Assembly (NCBI GenBank): GCA_902651635.1
Contig: CACRSC010000004.1
Coordinates: 575,117-613,314 of the forward strand
Source: Mastigamoeba balamuthi
Taxonomy: Eukaryota; Evosea; Mastigamoebida; Mastigamoebidae
DNA length: 38,198 bases
Direction of reading: 5' to 3'
The position numbers and the translations under genes were made by a program. Under the pieces are notes generated by a model. It worked only from the letters and a program-made list of their open reading frames with translations, searched no databases and was not told where the DNA came from. Positions 10,539 through 22,100 of the stretch are shown piece by piece; position 1 is the first letter of the stretch, and every line of letters starts with the position of its first letter.

Positions 10539-10689
10539 TGCGCCAGCAGAGTTGAATCTGTCCTTCTACGTCACCGAGATTCGTTCTCAGCCTCCAAGAA
10601 GTCGACACGTGAGGTGTTAACCGCTGTTCCCTGATTGTTCGGACTGCACAGATCCCTCGTGAAGTATGGTAACCCAAACCGGGAGTTGT
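10539..10689. other. Gap between the glycosyltransferase start and the coiled-coil gene end
   Basis: About 150 bp between two same-strand genes. It must contain the 3' end of the upstream coiled-coil gene and the promoter of the glycosyltransferase. No clear motif is seen. Confidence 0.3.
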
Positions 10690-11157
10690 CTATGTGGTGT
10701 TGAGGCAATCCACAACAGCAAACGCTGTCTGGAGGATGAATCTCGAGAGTGCCAGTGATCTCAGCCGCAGCTCCTTCGTTCTTTCCCTCAAGTCTTCGAG
10801 TGCGCGTAGTTGTTCTCGGATGGAGTCCGCGGCCACCAACACCTCCGCCAGTTGTCGCTCTTCATGCTCGCTCTCTGCTCGCGTCGCATGCGACGCTGGC
10901 TGCTCCACGCGAGCTCTCTTCGTGCCTGCACTCGACTGCCGTGCCGACTGCACCACCTTCTGGATTCTCTCTCAGGGTAGGCGCGGGAAATGCTGCTGAA
11001 CCTCCGCGGGGTCCATTGAGGGCCGTTTGGGGTAGGTCCGCCCGGCCTTCTTCGTAGCCTTGCGAGCCTCCAAGGGGCACCCGCCTTGCGCTTGCGCCCG
11101 GGCGGCAAGCAGCCGCTCGCGAAACAGCCTGATCTTCTCCTCGGCGCTCAGATCCAT
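10690..11157 (-). CDS. Small basic/coiled-coil protein, unknown
   Basis: Two exons, 11157-11002 and 10959-10690, with a 42-nt intron (donor GTTCAG, acceptor CCAG), giving 141 residues. The N-terminal part is MDLSAEEKIRLFRERLLAAR, a charged helix, then a basic linker (KATKKAGRTYPKRPSMDPAE) and a second long helix (EERQLAEVLVAADSIREQL and onward, ending in ALSRFILQTAFAVVDCL). The composition suggests a helical subunit of a larger complex, perhaps nuclear given KRARVE near residue 66. I do not recognise the family. The start codon lies 78 bp from the divergent RING-like gene. Confidence 0.55.
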
Positions 11158-11235
11158 CTTTTGTTTGAATTCCCCTTTGAAATCCTGTGGTGATGATTGA
11201 CAGATTCTGGTAGATTTCTCGGTCATATCAATCAA
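11158..11235. promoter_or_regulatory. 78-bp divergent promoter
   Basis: The gap between the start codons of the coiled-coil and RING-like genes is 78 bp, the shortest convincing divergent spacing in the window. It is AT-richer than its surroundings and contains TTTGAATTCCCCTTTGAAATCC near 11164, with a TTTGAA word repeated at either side of CCCC. There is no TATA box. Confidence 0.4.
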
Positions 11236-11865
11236 ATGTTCTCGCTGTGCGAGGAGAGGCCTGTCGTCGCAGCGACCTTCGAGGAGTTCTGCGCCGCCTT
11301 CAAGAAGGCGTGCTCCAAGCGGAGCCTCGTGGCCTCGCACGAGGCCCTGACCCTTCCGGGGTCGGCCGCCCAGACCGAGGCCGAGCTCGAGCGCGCGCTC
11401 CCCTCTTGCGCGCTCTGCACCACGCGCACTGTGGACGTCCGAAGAATCGCCCGCGGGTGCCAGACGTCGCCGCGCCCCTGCGAGGGCCACGTCTGCAAAT
11501 GCGCGGACTCGGCAGAGGTTTGGAGAGCCCCCGCGTCCCGGGCGAATCTCAACAATTGTCTCGGCTGGAACTGCAGGGCGTCCCGGACGGCGAGATAGGG
11601 CACTACCTCTGTTGCAGCGAGTGCCTCGCTAGGGTGCTCTGGGAGAACACCAACGACTTCATGAAAAAGCAGAACCGATACCGTGCCAAATGCCCGTTCT
11701 GCAAAGGTGTGGTACCCTCCGGCGGTTTTTTGAATGCTGTCTTCTCACACGTGCTGCCTCCACTACGAAGCCGAGTTCTGCCAGGAGGACGTGGTGCTGT
11801 TTGCGCTGCCTTCCGAGAGGAACAAGGGCACAAAAGGCGGTCGGAGGGGAAGAAAGGCGAAATGA
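11236..11865 (+). CDS. RING-like zinc-finger protein
   Basis: Three exons, 11236-11517, 11577-11708 and 11785-11865, giving 164 residues. All introns are in phase; the first contains a CAATT word and the second uses the donor GTGGTA. The Cys/His pattern is CALC at about residue 56, a Cys-rich middle (CQTSPRPCEGHVCKC), then GHYLCCSECLARVLW and KCPFCKG, compatible with a cross-brace RING or RING-related fold using a CPxC-type last pair. The tail is basic (KGTKGGRRGRKAK). Such domains usually act as E3 ubiquitin ligases, but the long Cys-rich insert before the HYLC segment is unusual, so the ligand order is uncertain. The downstream acceptor was chosen because it leads to the KGEDVVLFALPS continuation; the other phase gives a longer Arg-rich tail. 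No family assigned. Confidence 0.55.
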
Positions 11866-11956
11866 CCAAAACCGAATGCGACGTTTGGGGTACTCCTGAT
11901 TCCCGATTGGTGTGTGCCACTGGGCAGTGATCTCTATCTCTCGCCTTGCGTGTTCC

Positions 11957-13499
11957 TTACACCGCGTGCTCCGGCTGATGCTGAGGACTGGTCTCCGGAT
12001 TCTCAGGTATAACCCCCGCATCGGACAACCTCCTTGGGAACCTCCGTCTCTTGGGTGGGCAGACAATCGCCAACAGCAGAGAGCCCAGCGCACAAGCCGC
12101 AGCAGTCCTGAAGAGGAACGCGGGGCCGTAGCGGTCGTACAGGACAGCCCCGCCCGCGGACGCGAGGCTGCAGCCCAGGCCCGTAAACAGTCCAGAAACA
12201 ACCCCTTGCATGGTCGCCCCAGGAGCGACGGTACTCGCATGCACCACAGAGCCGACCCAGGCGCCGCCGTAGCTGAGTCCATGCAGGACCTGGGGAATCA
12301 GCGCTAGATATGGCTGGCCGAAGTTCGGCATCTCGACGAACCCGATCAGCCTCAGGATGACTGCGACGTGGGCCAGAAGGAGTACTCCCCACGCACCCAT
12401 CGGGGTGTGGGAGAGTATCGTGGGACTGAACAGAAAGAACGGAGCCTCGGTCGCGGCACAGAGAGCTACCGAGAGACCGACAACGAGACTGCGCTGGTGG
12501 AGGTCGTTCTGGAGATAGATCGGGAAGAACGCGATGGTGACTGTATGTGCAAGGCCCGTTGCCAGCACAGCGAAGCAGAAGGCGACCAAATTGGCCGCTT
12601 TCCGACCCCCTCCGCAGCACGGGGCACCAGAAGGCGCGCCGGATAGCTCCGTGACGACTGTCTCGCGATTTGACCTCGGCTTCGTCCCCGTAGAATGCTG
12701 GTTGTTCTCGGCCTTCCCAGCTCGGAAAATTGTGGAGGCCAGTACTCCCGTGGCCGCAGTACAGACGCAGAAGGTCCCGAATATTGCGCCGTCCGGGAAG
12801 CGGTCAACGAGGGCGCCCACTATCAGCCCCGCGACACCGAATGACACGCCGCCCCAGAGGCGAACAGCGCCGTACGCGGACGCCTCTCCTCCACGCGACT
12901 CCAGTTGTGAAATGGCCGCGCAGTCCAGGAGGGGGTACACGGGAGCCCTGAAGAGTGCGAGAACGACAATCGGGGGCAGGACCCACGCGATGGACGCTGT
13001 GCGCGCGGCAGCAGCCAGAGTTGCTGCAGACAGCGCCGCGCTGACCGAAGCAACCAGCATCACGATAGAGTGGCAGCGGAAGCGATCAGCGAGGGCGGAC
13101 CAGAGGGGCGAGGCCACGAAGGACAGCAGCGGCTTTACGCTGTACAGTATCCCCGCCTCCGCCACGCTCATCCCGCGGCGCTGGGAGATCATTTAAATCA
13201 CAATTGAATTGATTTCGGCCAATTTCGGCCAATTCGCGCCGGAGGGCGAGGAGGCGTCGACACGAGGCGTCGCCACTGCGAGCATGGCGCACCGTGAGAA
13301 ACACCGTGATGAAGGGGTCGAAGGCCCCGGACGCGGCGTAGAGCAGGACGAAGCAGAGGCGGATGTCGGTGACGGCCTTAAGAGAGGCCGCTCGGAAGAG
13401 GGCTCCCAGGGGCTTCGGGGGGCTCGCGGCGTCTGCGTCTTCGTCTCCAGTGCGGTCGTCGTCGCCATCGGCGATGGGCGAGTACGGGATAGAGCTCAT
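11957..13499 (-). CDS. Major facilitator superfamily transporter, MFSD6-like (MFS_1_like)
   Basis: Two exons, 13499-13293 and 13180-11957, with a 112-nt intron beginning GTGCGC, giving 476 residues. A Met ten codons upstream (13529) is also possible. About twelve hydrophobic helices can be counted. The first helix pair carries YAASGAFDPFITVFLT, joined to RRGMSVAEAGILYSVKPLLS and then PLWSALADRF, the typical loop 2-3 motif of the MFS_1_like/MFSD6 branch. A hydrophilic central loop (EAENNQHSTGTKPRSN region) separates the two six-helix halves, and LSYGGAWVGSVVHA lies in the second half. The C-terminal tail is short and basic, then Pro-rich. The substrate cannot be deduced. It converges with the RING-like gene (stop codons 91 bp apart) and diverges from the EP400-like gene. 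Confidence 0.82.
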
Positions 13500-13960
13500 G
13501 TGTAACGAGGGACGTCTCGGCCCACCCAAATCACCTCTCCCTTCTAAGTTGTCTGTGACGAAGACCGTGACGTAAAAGAATAATATCAGTCGGTCTCCAT
13601 AGATGCGGCGATGCGGCGATGATAGTATCGGCGGTAGTGGTAGTGGGTGAGCAAAGTGCTGAGCTCGTCAGGCCCACCAAAGAAGAACACCCCCACTGCA
13701 AGTGAGTTCCGAAAGTGTCAGCAAATTGAAAGCGAATACGCCAATTCAAACTGTGTGGTTGTGTTTGCGTCGACCTCGGTCCGGAACTGCGCGAGACTCT
13801 CTTTTCCTCCTCGTCTCCGGCCCCAACACACAAAAATCTCGTAGTTTGTGTTCCCGCGCGGATTTAAATCCGGTAGCGCGGGCGGTGCTCTTTTTACCCC
13901 ACCCAGAGGGTATTTTGCTGCCTATCGCCTGCCTCCGCCACCGCTCCCTCCCCTTCCCCA
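13500..13960. promoter_or_regulatory. Divergent promoter between the MFS transporter and the EP400-like gene
   Basis: 461 bp. A 14-bp perfect palindrome with core GGATTTAAATCC spans 13859-13872. It sits between CCCGCGC (13853-13859) and GCGCGGG (13876-13882), so a larger imperfect inverted repeat exists. TTCCCGCG at 13851 resembles an E2F-type site. An AATT-rich patch lies at 13720-13752. No ORF of credible quality is seen. Confidence 0.4.
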
Positions 13961-16900
13961 ATGAGCGTGGCGGACGCCTCGGTCCCCATCAAGGTTCCCA
14001 CACTTCGCCCGCGCACCAAAACTCCGCCATTTCAAAAAAATCTCTTTTTTCCTCCGCTTCCCCCTCTTGTTCTTTTAGCCGTATAGTTCTCGCTGTCTGA
14101 GCCCACCCCGCTTCCTCTCGCCAGGACGAGGCGCTGTACGCTGTCGACTCGCGGCGCCGGGAGGCTGCACAGCGAAAGCGCGACGAGCTGTCTCAACGCG
14201 CGGCCGCTCGCGACTCGCTGATGCGCGAGATTGCGTTCCTGCGCTCGGGCCGCAGCTGGGCCGACTCGGACCCCTCGACCACCTCGCCCGCGCCCTTCCC
14301 CATCGCCCCCGCGCCCTCCATGGCCGCGCCGCCCCTCGCCCCGCACTCCCAGCCGCAGTCCCCAGCGGCCGCGTGGAGCCACGTCCCTCCGCGCGCGCCC
14401 GCCGCGGCCTCGGTCCCCGCGACCCCCGGCCACGCAGCCCCGCACGCGCTGCCGGCGCCCGACAGGCTCGGCATACTCGACTCGCGACCCGAGGAGAAGG
14501 AGCGCGTCAAGCGCCTGATCGCCGCGGGGCTGTGGAGGCCGTCGCTGCCCCCGCGCGTGCCGGACCCCCCGAGGCTCAAGTCACACTGGGACTGCCTCCT
14601 GCAGGAGGCCGTCTGGCTGTCGGCAGACTTCGCGGGCGAGCGCAGGTGGAAGGCCGCGGCGGCGAGCGCACTCGCGAGGGCCGTCGCGCAGAGGGGCCAG
14701 GTGGCCATCGTCGCCCGCAGGACAGCGACCGAGGCCCTGCGCAGGGAGAGCGCCACGCGCGCCAGCACGATAGTCAACTCGTTCTGGACCACCGCGCGCG
14801 CGCTGGCCACGGGGGCTCCCGTCAAGCTGATGGCGCAGAGCTCGCCGCCGCCCCCGCCGCCCGAGCCGGCCGAGGGGTGCATCGAGGCCGCGCAGTGGGT
14901 CGCGAGAGAGGGAGGAGGGTGCGTGCTGCTCGACCAGACGGGGTTCGCCACGGTTCGCGCTGTCACGGAGCTGCTGTCGTCGGGCTCGCATCCGCACGTG
15001 CTGGTGGCTCCCTTTGGATCGCTCGCGCACTGGAGTGTCGAGCTCCGGATGTCGTCTCCCGTCTCCGCGCCGCTTGTGTGCACGGGCGGCAAGGTGACCA
15101 TGCCCGAGGACCCTGCTGGTCTCGTTGTCGTGGCCCCGCACTCGCTTGAGCCATCTGCGATACTGTCGTTGTGCGACGTCGCGTGGGGGTGGGTGGTCGT
15201 CGACGCGGGAGACTGGCCGTCGCAGCAGGAGTCGAACGCGTGGTGGAAGGTCGTCCGCAAGATCGCATCGCGCGCCAAGTGGAGGCTGGTTGTGTGCACG
15301 ACATCCCCGCCGGAACGCGAGCACGAGCGGCTGCTGCAGTTCCTCGGGCGCGAGCCTCCGCTGTCGGATATCCTCAGAGACTGGCAACCCGAGGAGGGCG
15401 ATCGTCGGGGAACGGTCAACCACGTCTCTCGAGTGACGATGACACCCAGCCAGCAATTCCTGTAAGGAATGCTTCATTTGCACATCAGTGACAATTGCCC
15501 AGGTATTCAGAGATCGCTAGCAAGATAGATGCGAACAACGGCGAGTGCATGGAGTGCAAAGACGAGGAGGACAAGAGGACGTGGGCCGTCGACGACCTCA
15601 GGAAGGTTTGTGTCCCCTCTCTCCGTCTCCTGTCCTAATTTGCGCATACGTTAGGTGTGTTGCCATCCTTCGCTGGTGCAGTATATGCAAGACAAAAGCA
15701 TGAACGGCGCTGGTGATCGGGAGCTTGTCAAGACCTCCTGTGTTCCGGAGAGTGTGCTCTCCATGATCGACCCCCTGTCTAAGGAGGAGAGACTGTTCTT
15801 GATAGACAAGCCCGCCATTCCCGATGCGTTGAAGCTGGATTCCCGGAGTTCGCAGATCGCTGGCCTCGTGCAGCGCGACGGCATTCCCGAGCTCTTTTGC
15901 ATCAAAGAGGAGCATCCGCGGTGCCTCGACTCTGCCTATCTCCCTAGGGTTACCCTGCGCAACACCGGAACGGAGTTGGCCCGCAAGGCCTGCGCTGCCG
16001 ACATGTGTGTCGACAGTACCAAGCTGGCGGAGCTCTCCAAGGTCATTACATGGGGGTGCTCGGAGCGCGGGATGGCGGGAAGCTGCATCGCTGTGACTGC
16101 TGCCGACGAGGGCACGAGGTCTCTTCTCGAGGACTTCGTGTGCGCCGCTGGCATCCCGTGCGTGCGAATCGAATCGCCTTTCGACGTCAGAAGCCACATC
16201 GTGAGCGGGCCCCTGCTGCGACCGCTCGTTGTTGTTGCTCCGCCGTCTGGTCTCCGACACTACTGTGCGTGGGCTGCGCGGTCTCTCCCGACGATTGTCG
16301 TCGTCTTCGACATACCCTCTGCCGGTACCTTGTCAGAGGTAGCTTGCTCATTTGATTGGACGGCCCCTGACTGTCGTTGTACCAGCTCCTCGTGGAGTGC
16401 GGGGCGATCTCGCAGTTCATTGGAGGGCACCTGGACGTCTACTGGCTGCTGACAAAAGGAACCGTTGAAGACGCGTTCTATCCGCCCGCTGTTGGAGCTT
16501 TACAACGGTGTGCATTCTCAATAACGCGTTGCATAAAGCTCACAGTCCTCCAGAGCGCCCGACGAAAGAGCTCTGGAAGCCGCAGGCCGGGTTCACTTCG
16601 TCCTTCCTGTCCTCAGGTTTGCTCGTTGGCCTCCGTTCCTTCTTTCTGACGTAGCACGCAGGCACGCCATCGACACGCACACTCGGGCGGAAGAGACCAC
16701 GGAAGATGCCCCGTCCCAAGGCAAGCCACCGTCGCCGTCGGTGATAAACGACGTGGAGATGGAGGACTCTCCTGCCTCGAGTTGTCTGCAGCCCCCGCGG
16801 CCCTCGGACAGCAACTGCAAGGACGAAATACCGCTGTTCTACACCCTCGACGTGTCGACGGAGGAGCTGTTCTTCCAGGAGCTGCTGGCGTCCAACATAT

Positions 16901-18463
16901 CTGTGTTCACTGCTCCCATGGGACTGAAGCAGCTCTACGAGCCCGAACTGGACGACATGCCGGTGCTTGGGACAGGCCTCCCCCTCTCTGCTGCGGAGAA
17001 GCGCAAGCGCGAGAGACGGAAGGAGCGCGCGAGGGAGAGGGAGGCCGAGAGGGAGCGCATCATGGCCGCACAGTTTGCTGAGAGCGCTTTCGACGAGCCC
17101 CAAACGCCCGTCCACAACAAGCACCAGCGGAAGTGCGACCACGATGAGGAGTACGTCGATAGGTCTGCAACTCGTTCGCTGTTGGCGTCGCTAACTGGGC
17201 GGCACGCAGTGACGAGGAGTACGAAGAGGACGCGCCGAACCGCAAGAAGACCAAGAGGCCTGAGGACGCCCTTTTCACCCCGGGCCGACCGCACAGGGCC
17301 GACGCCAACGCCCAGCCGGGGAAGCCGCCTCGGCGCAGGCCCGGGCGGCCCCCGAGAGAACAGAGCAGCAGGTTCAACAGCGTTGGGCACGCCGACGAGG
17401 TGAGAGCGCGCGAACAGAAGCAGATGGACCAGATACGCCGCCCTGCTCAGAACCGCACTCCCGGACCGATGCGCAGGCCCAGCATGCCTGGGACGCCTGG
17501 CCAGGGGCAACCCGGGGCGCCGATGGCGCCGGTCACTCCGTGGACACCCGAGGAGGACTACATTCTGTGGAAGGCGGTGCAGGAGCACGGCACGGCCTCG
17601 TGGTTCCTCGTGTCGGACATCATCGCGCACACGCTGCGCAGCCCCTCGTGCGTGCGGTCGAGGCTCGCGTGCACGCAGCGGTATACGGCCATCAGGGAGT
17701 CGCCGCCGCAGGCGCCCACTGGCGTCCACCTCAACTCGTCTGTGCTGGTCGCCATCAGCAAGGTCCACAACCACCACACGGTCGTCGAGGAGCGCACCAA
17801 GTGGGAGACTGTCGTTCAGATCCCGCCCGCACACGCGTCGCACGCTGTCATTCAGGCCAAGTACCTCCCCGGGCCGCCGCGCACCCCGCTGGACTTCTTC
17901 AACAATCCGCGGAAAGAGGCCGCTGCCGCCCCTTCCGACGTGCGCGGACCACCGCCCCGCCCTGGGTCTTTTTCTGTTCTGACGCCGCTCTCTCTCAGGT
18001 TGCGATGTCCGCGCCGTCCCCGGCACAGCAGCAACAACAGCAGCAGCAGATGCAGATGCAGGTCCAGATGCAGCTGCAGATGCAGCAGCTTCAGCAGGCG
18101 GCGGCTGCGGCTGCGGCAGGAACGCCCGTAGGCCCGATGCCGGGGCCCCTGATGCAGCAGCAGTCCGCCAGGCTCGGCGTCAAGCACGTGCCGCCGAGAG
18201 CGCAGGCCCCGGGCGCCCCGGCGATGACGATGACGATCGGGTCCGTTGGGTCGGCGCTCCCGCGCGTGATGCAGGGGGCGATGGCCTCTGTGAAGCCGCC
18301 GCAGGTCACCATGATGCCCCCACAGGCCGGCATGCTGCAGGTGCCGCCGCCCAAGCCGCAGGTCATGATGCAGCCGCCTGCCTCCGTGGCCGCGCGCGGC
18401 GTGCAGGCGGTCTCGCGCGCAGCGTTCCCCGGACCCGCGCCGCAACAGCCGCCCCCCACGTAG
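13961..18463 (+). CDS. EP400/Eaf1-like chromatin scaffold with degenerate Snf2 ATPase core
   Basis: Eight exons (13961-13993, 14125-15461, 15503-15605, 15655-16338, 16386-16507, 16662-17162, 17210-17939, 17999-18463), giving 1,324 residues. Domain order: an HSA domain around 155-225 (KSHWDCLLQEAVWLSADFAG, then ERRWK); a Snf2-like core about 260-760; an AT-hook-like RRRPGRPPRE near 970; a SANT/Myb domain around 1036-1090 (PWTPEEDYILWKAVQEHG, LVSDIIA); and a Gln/Met-rich tail. Conserved Snf2 landmarks include LRKVCCHPSLVQ near 489 and VYWLLTKGTVEDAF near 740. The catalytic motifs are altered: Walker A reads DQTGFATV, the DEAH position reads VVVDAGDW, and the QxxRxxRIGQ region reads ECGAISQFIGGHLD. 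This is the NuA4/TIP60 scaffold type (EP400 or Eaf1), here probably without ATP hydrolysis. It would act in nuclear histone acetylation complexes by family inference. Confidence 0.85.
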
Positions 18464-19120
18464 GCGCCCAGAGGGGAGCTCGGCAACGGGCGGCGTGTGC
18501 TGGTGGTGGTCCCCCTCCTGAGGCAACCGACCAAACACACATCCCCTCAGTTTACCTGTCTCACTCCGAAAACACCGTTTTGTTCTTTAACACTGTGCAC
18601 AGTATTTCGTTGGTCGCGAGAGCTTGGGCCAAGCAAGACAGCGCGCCGCGCACGGCGTGCCTGGCCCCAGGGCATGGAGAGCAAGACAGGGGGCCCGCCA
18701 GATATGAAATGTGTGGTGACATCACAATCGACGAGAGATCTCCAACCGACTGTAAGCCAAGCAGGGGGCGGATAATCTTTCCACCCCTCCAGCGGGCACC
18801 TCGTCCGGCACTGCGCCATCTCAGTCCCCGCGCACGGGCATAACCGCCGCTCGCTGTACGCCCATTTTCCGCGCCGCTCTCCCTCGGCGCGCCGCGGCCA
18901 CGCAAATCCGCCGCCTCGCTATTTAGTCGCCACACCCACCGCCCGCACCCCACCGCGAAGCCATCAGCAACCGTCAACCGGCACACTCAAGACAAGCCTG
19001 CGGGCGCAGAAAGAAGGCCGCCCGCCCTCTGCCCTCTCTGTGTGGAGGGACATTGCCCGCATCGCGTGTGCCGCGCGCGTGTGTGTGTACAGAGAGAGAG
19101 AAGAAACACTGTGAGGAAGA
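18464..19120. promoter_or_regulatory. Intergenic region and promoter/5'UTR of the DGAP1-like gene
   Basis: 657 bp holding the 3' end of the EP400-like gene and the promoter of the next. A TATTTA-like word (CTATTTAG) lies at 18919-18926 in an otherwise GC-rich stretch, about 195 bp before the start codon, compatible with a promoter and 5'UTR. I looked for tRNA A/B boxes and found none. Confidence 0.35.
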
Positions 19121-22100
19121 ATGTCGGACGCGCGCAGACAATTCGTCCCACCGCACCAGCAGACGATGGTCGCCCAGCAGCGCATGGGCGGCCCGCTCGG
19201 GTCCTCTTCGCGCCCACGCCCGCCGCTGCCCATGAACCCCGCCCCGAGGTCTTCGGAGGACAGGGCGCGCCCGATGCCCCCGACGCGCCCTGTGCCCCCC
19301 GGGTCTGCGGCGCCGCCCGTGCCCTTCCGCACTGCCCCAGCGCCCCCGCAGCAGTCGGCGCAGGCGCGCGACGCCGAGGGCGAGCGGCCCGCGCCAGAGG
19401 GGTCGCCGCGGGTGAAGGTGCCGCCGCCGTCGGTGGCGCCGCACCCGCCCTCGTCGTCGGCGTCGCTGGGGTCCGCGCGGGCGGCGCTGCACCACGCGGC
19501 CCCGACGCCGCCGCACGTCGAGTCGCCGCAGCCGCGCGAGGACGCGCACACGCCGCCGCCGGCGGGGGACGAGCCCAGGCGAGCGCCCGCGGCGAGGGGG
19601 TCTGAGCCCGACTCGTTCCTCGCCATCCTGCAGAAGCAGGACCCCAACTCGGCGGACATTCTCCTCGGCAGTTGCGTGTTCACGCTTTTTAAGGCTCCCG
19701 GGTTGGGCGGGTGGGCGCGGGGCAAGGGAGAGCAACACGGCGAGAGCGAGCACAGACGCCCGCGGGGGTGGGGGGTGCGTGCCTGACCTGGCTGGGGGGC
19801 GGCCTGCGCAGTGCTCAAGGACATCAGCGACCTCAAGAGGAAGATCGCGCTCATCGGGAAGAAGAACTTCCAGCTGGAGACGGACATTGGGCTGCTCGAC
19901 AAGAAGATCGCGCTGCTCATCAAGAACCGCATCAGCCTCGAGGAGGTCCTGGCCGACAAGGGCGCCATCATGGACTGCAAGGAGAAGACCGTCTCGCTCA
20001 ACAAGCATGACGCAGAGGTTATTATTATTATACTTTCGCCTCACCCTGCTTCTGCGCCATCAGTCAATTTTTCGTCCACTTTTCTTCCCCCTCCTTGAAC
20101 TTGTCGCACGTGGGGGAAGCCCGGGCGGAATACGTACTAACACTGCCAACTCCCTCGCCCATCGCGCGCGCAGATCTACGGGCGCATGTTCTACCTGCTG
20201 CAGAGGCAGACAAAGTACATCTCGCAGCTGGCAGGCCTGGTGAAGATCGGGGAGATCGACAACTTCCTGCAGACAGTCATGTTCACGCTGTACGGCAACC
20301 AGTACGAGGAAGAGGAAGAGCACCTGCTCCTCACGATGTTCCGTGTACGCGGGGCGCCCACACGCGCGGCCCAGTCCACCTGTTCCGTCTGACACCCCTC
20401 CCTCTTGTGCGCACGCAGACTGTGCTCAAGGGTGATTTCGCCGAGGCAAAGAGCCTCAACGAGCTCCTGAGGGCCAACACGGCGCTCACGCGCATGATGA
20501 ACACGTACACGAGGAGAGGCCCGGGCCAGCAGTACCTCAAGCACGTGCTGACGAAGCTGATTGCGGTGCTGATCGAGGAGAACCAGAACCTCGAGATCAA
20601 CCCCGGCAAGGTGTACGAGGGCTACATCAACGAGTACGAGTCGACGCAGGGCAAGGCGTTCGAGGGCGACCGCAAGCTGACGCCGGAGCAGTGCGCCGAG
20701 CTGCCGCAGATCCGCCAGATCATCGAGAGGCGCATCGCGCAGCTCGACTCGGTGACGAACCGCTTTGTCGAGACGATCTGCGCGTCGATCGAGCACGTGC
20801 CATACGGCATCCGCTACATCTGCCAGCAGATCATGCGGCTCATCAAGGACAGGTGGGCAGAGGCCACGTCGGTGCAGATCTGCTGCGCCATCGGCGGGTT
20901 CATGATCCTGCGCTTCATCAACCCCGCCATCATCACCCCCAACGCCTACATGCTGACCGACGCCAAGCTCAGCGCGCCCATGCGACGCAACCTCACGCTG
21001 GTGGCCAAGGTGCTGCAGAACCTGTCCAACAACGCGCCGTTCGGGGGCCTGAAGGAGTTCTACATGGCGCCGCTGAACCCCGTGCTGAAGAAGTACCAGC
21101 CGCGGCTGAACGAGTTCCTCGAGAGGCTGACCGAGGTGGAGGACCTGGACAACCACCTGGAGATGGACCAGTTCCTGGCGATGGGCAAGTTCCAGACGGA
21201 GCAGTCGATCACCATCTCGCTCAACGAGATCTACTTCATCCACGGCCTGCTCAAGCAGCACATGGAGGTCATCCTGCCCGACAAGAGCGACGAGCTGCGC
21301 ACGATCCTCGGCTCCATGCCCGACCCGCCGCCGGCGCTGCCCCGCAAGGACAACGCCAACGTCGAGCTCAAGCTCGTCAACATCTCGCGGACAGACGCGG
21401 ACCTTACGAAGCTGCAGCCCGAGCAGCTCTACGGAGAGACCAAGTACCTCGTGTTCCTGCTGATGCGCACCATCCCGCGGCGGATGGACCCGCCGCTGGT
21501 CTCTGGCGACGTGCACGCGATGCTGGGGCAGCTCGCGTCGCACGCGGCCACGCACGGCGAGCAGGAGATGCTCGACCGCATCTCCAAGATCCTGGCGAAC
21601 CTCAAGAAGCTCGTCGGGTGCTCGCTGCTGAGCGACGACGACAACTACGCGCGCCTGCGCCGCGACCTCTACGACGACGTGACCAACGTGCAGGAGCGGA
21701 CAAAGAAGATCAAGTCCGACACGGACAGATTGCGCCAGGTGCTGCAGAACATGGAGGAGCGCAACAACTTCGGCCTCCAGCAACTACGGGCGTATGAGGA
21801 GTACCTCGTCAACGTCCGCTCCAAGACGACCCCCGCCAACTCCGGGTACGCACGCACCCCCCAGCCTCCCCCGCGCATTGCCCTGACCTGCCTCGCAGGG
21901 ACAAGAAGGGGTCGAGCACCAAGGCCGGCCCGCTCAAGCTGACGCATGCACAGTAAGCAGCCGCAGCACCGCCTGCCGCGCTCCTGCTGTGACTCACGCT
22001 ATTTCTCCTTTCTTTTTTTCCTTTCCGCTGCGTAGGCTCGAGAAGGACGGCGTCATAACTGAGTCGCAGATACCGGACGAGCGCAAGGGGAACATCGTGT

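Noticed and set aside
14193-15483. Long minus-strand frames opposite the EP400-like core
   Set aside because: Mirrors of the coding strand; Ser/Thr- and Arg-rich with no motifs.
20191-21783. 530-codon minus-strand frame opposite the RasGAP domain
   Set aside because: Leu/Val/Arg/His-rich mirror produced by codon bias; the plus strand has RasGAP motifs.
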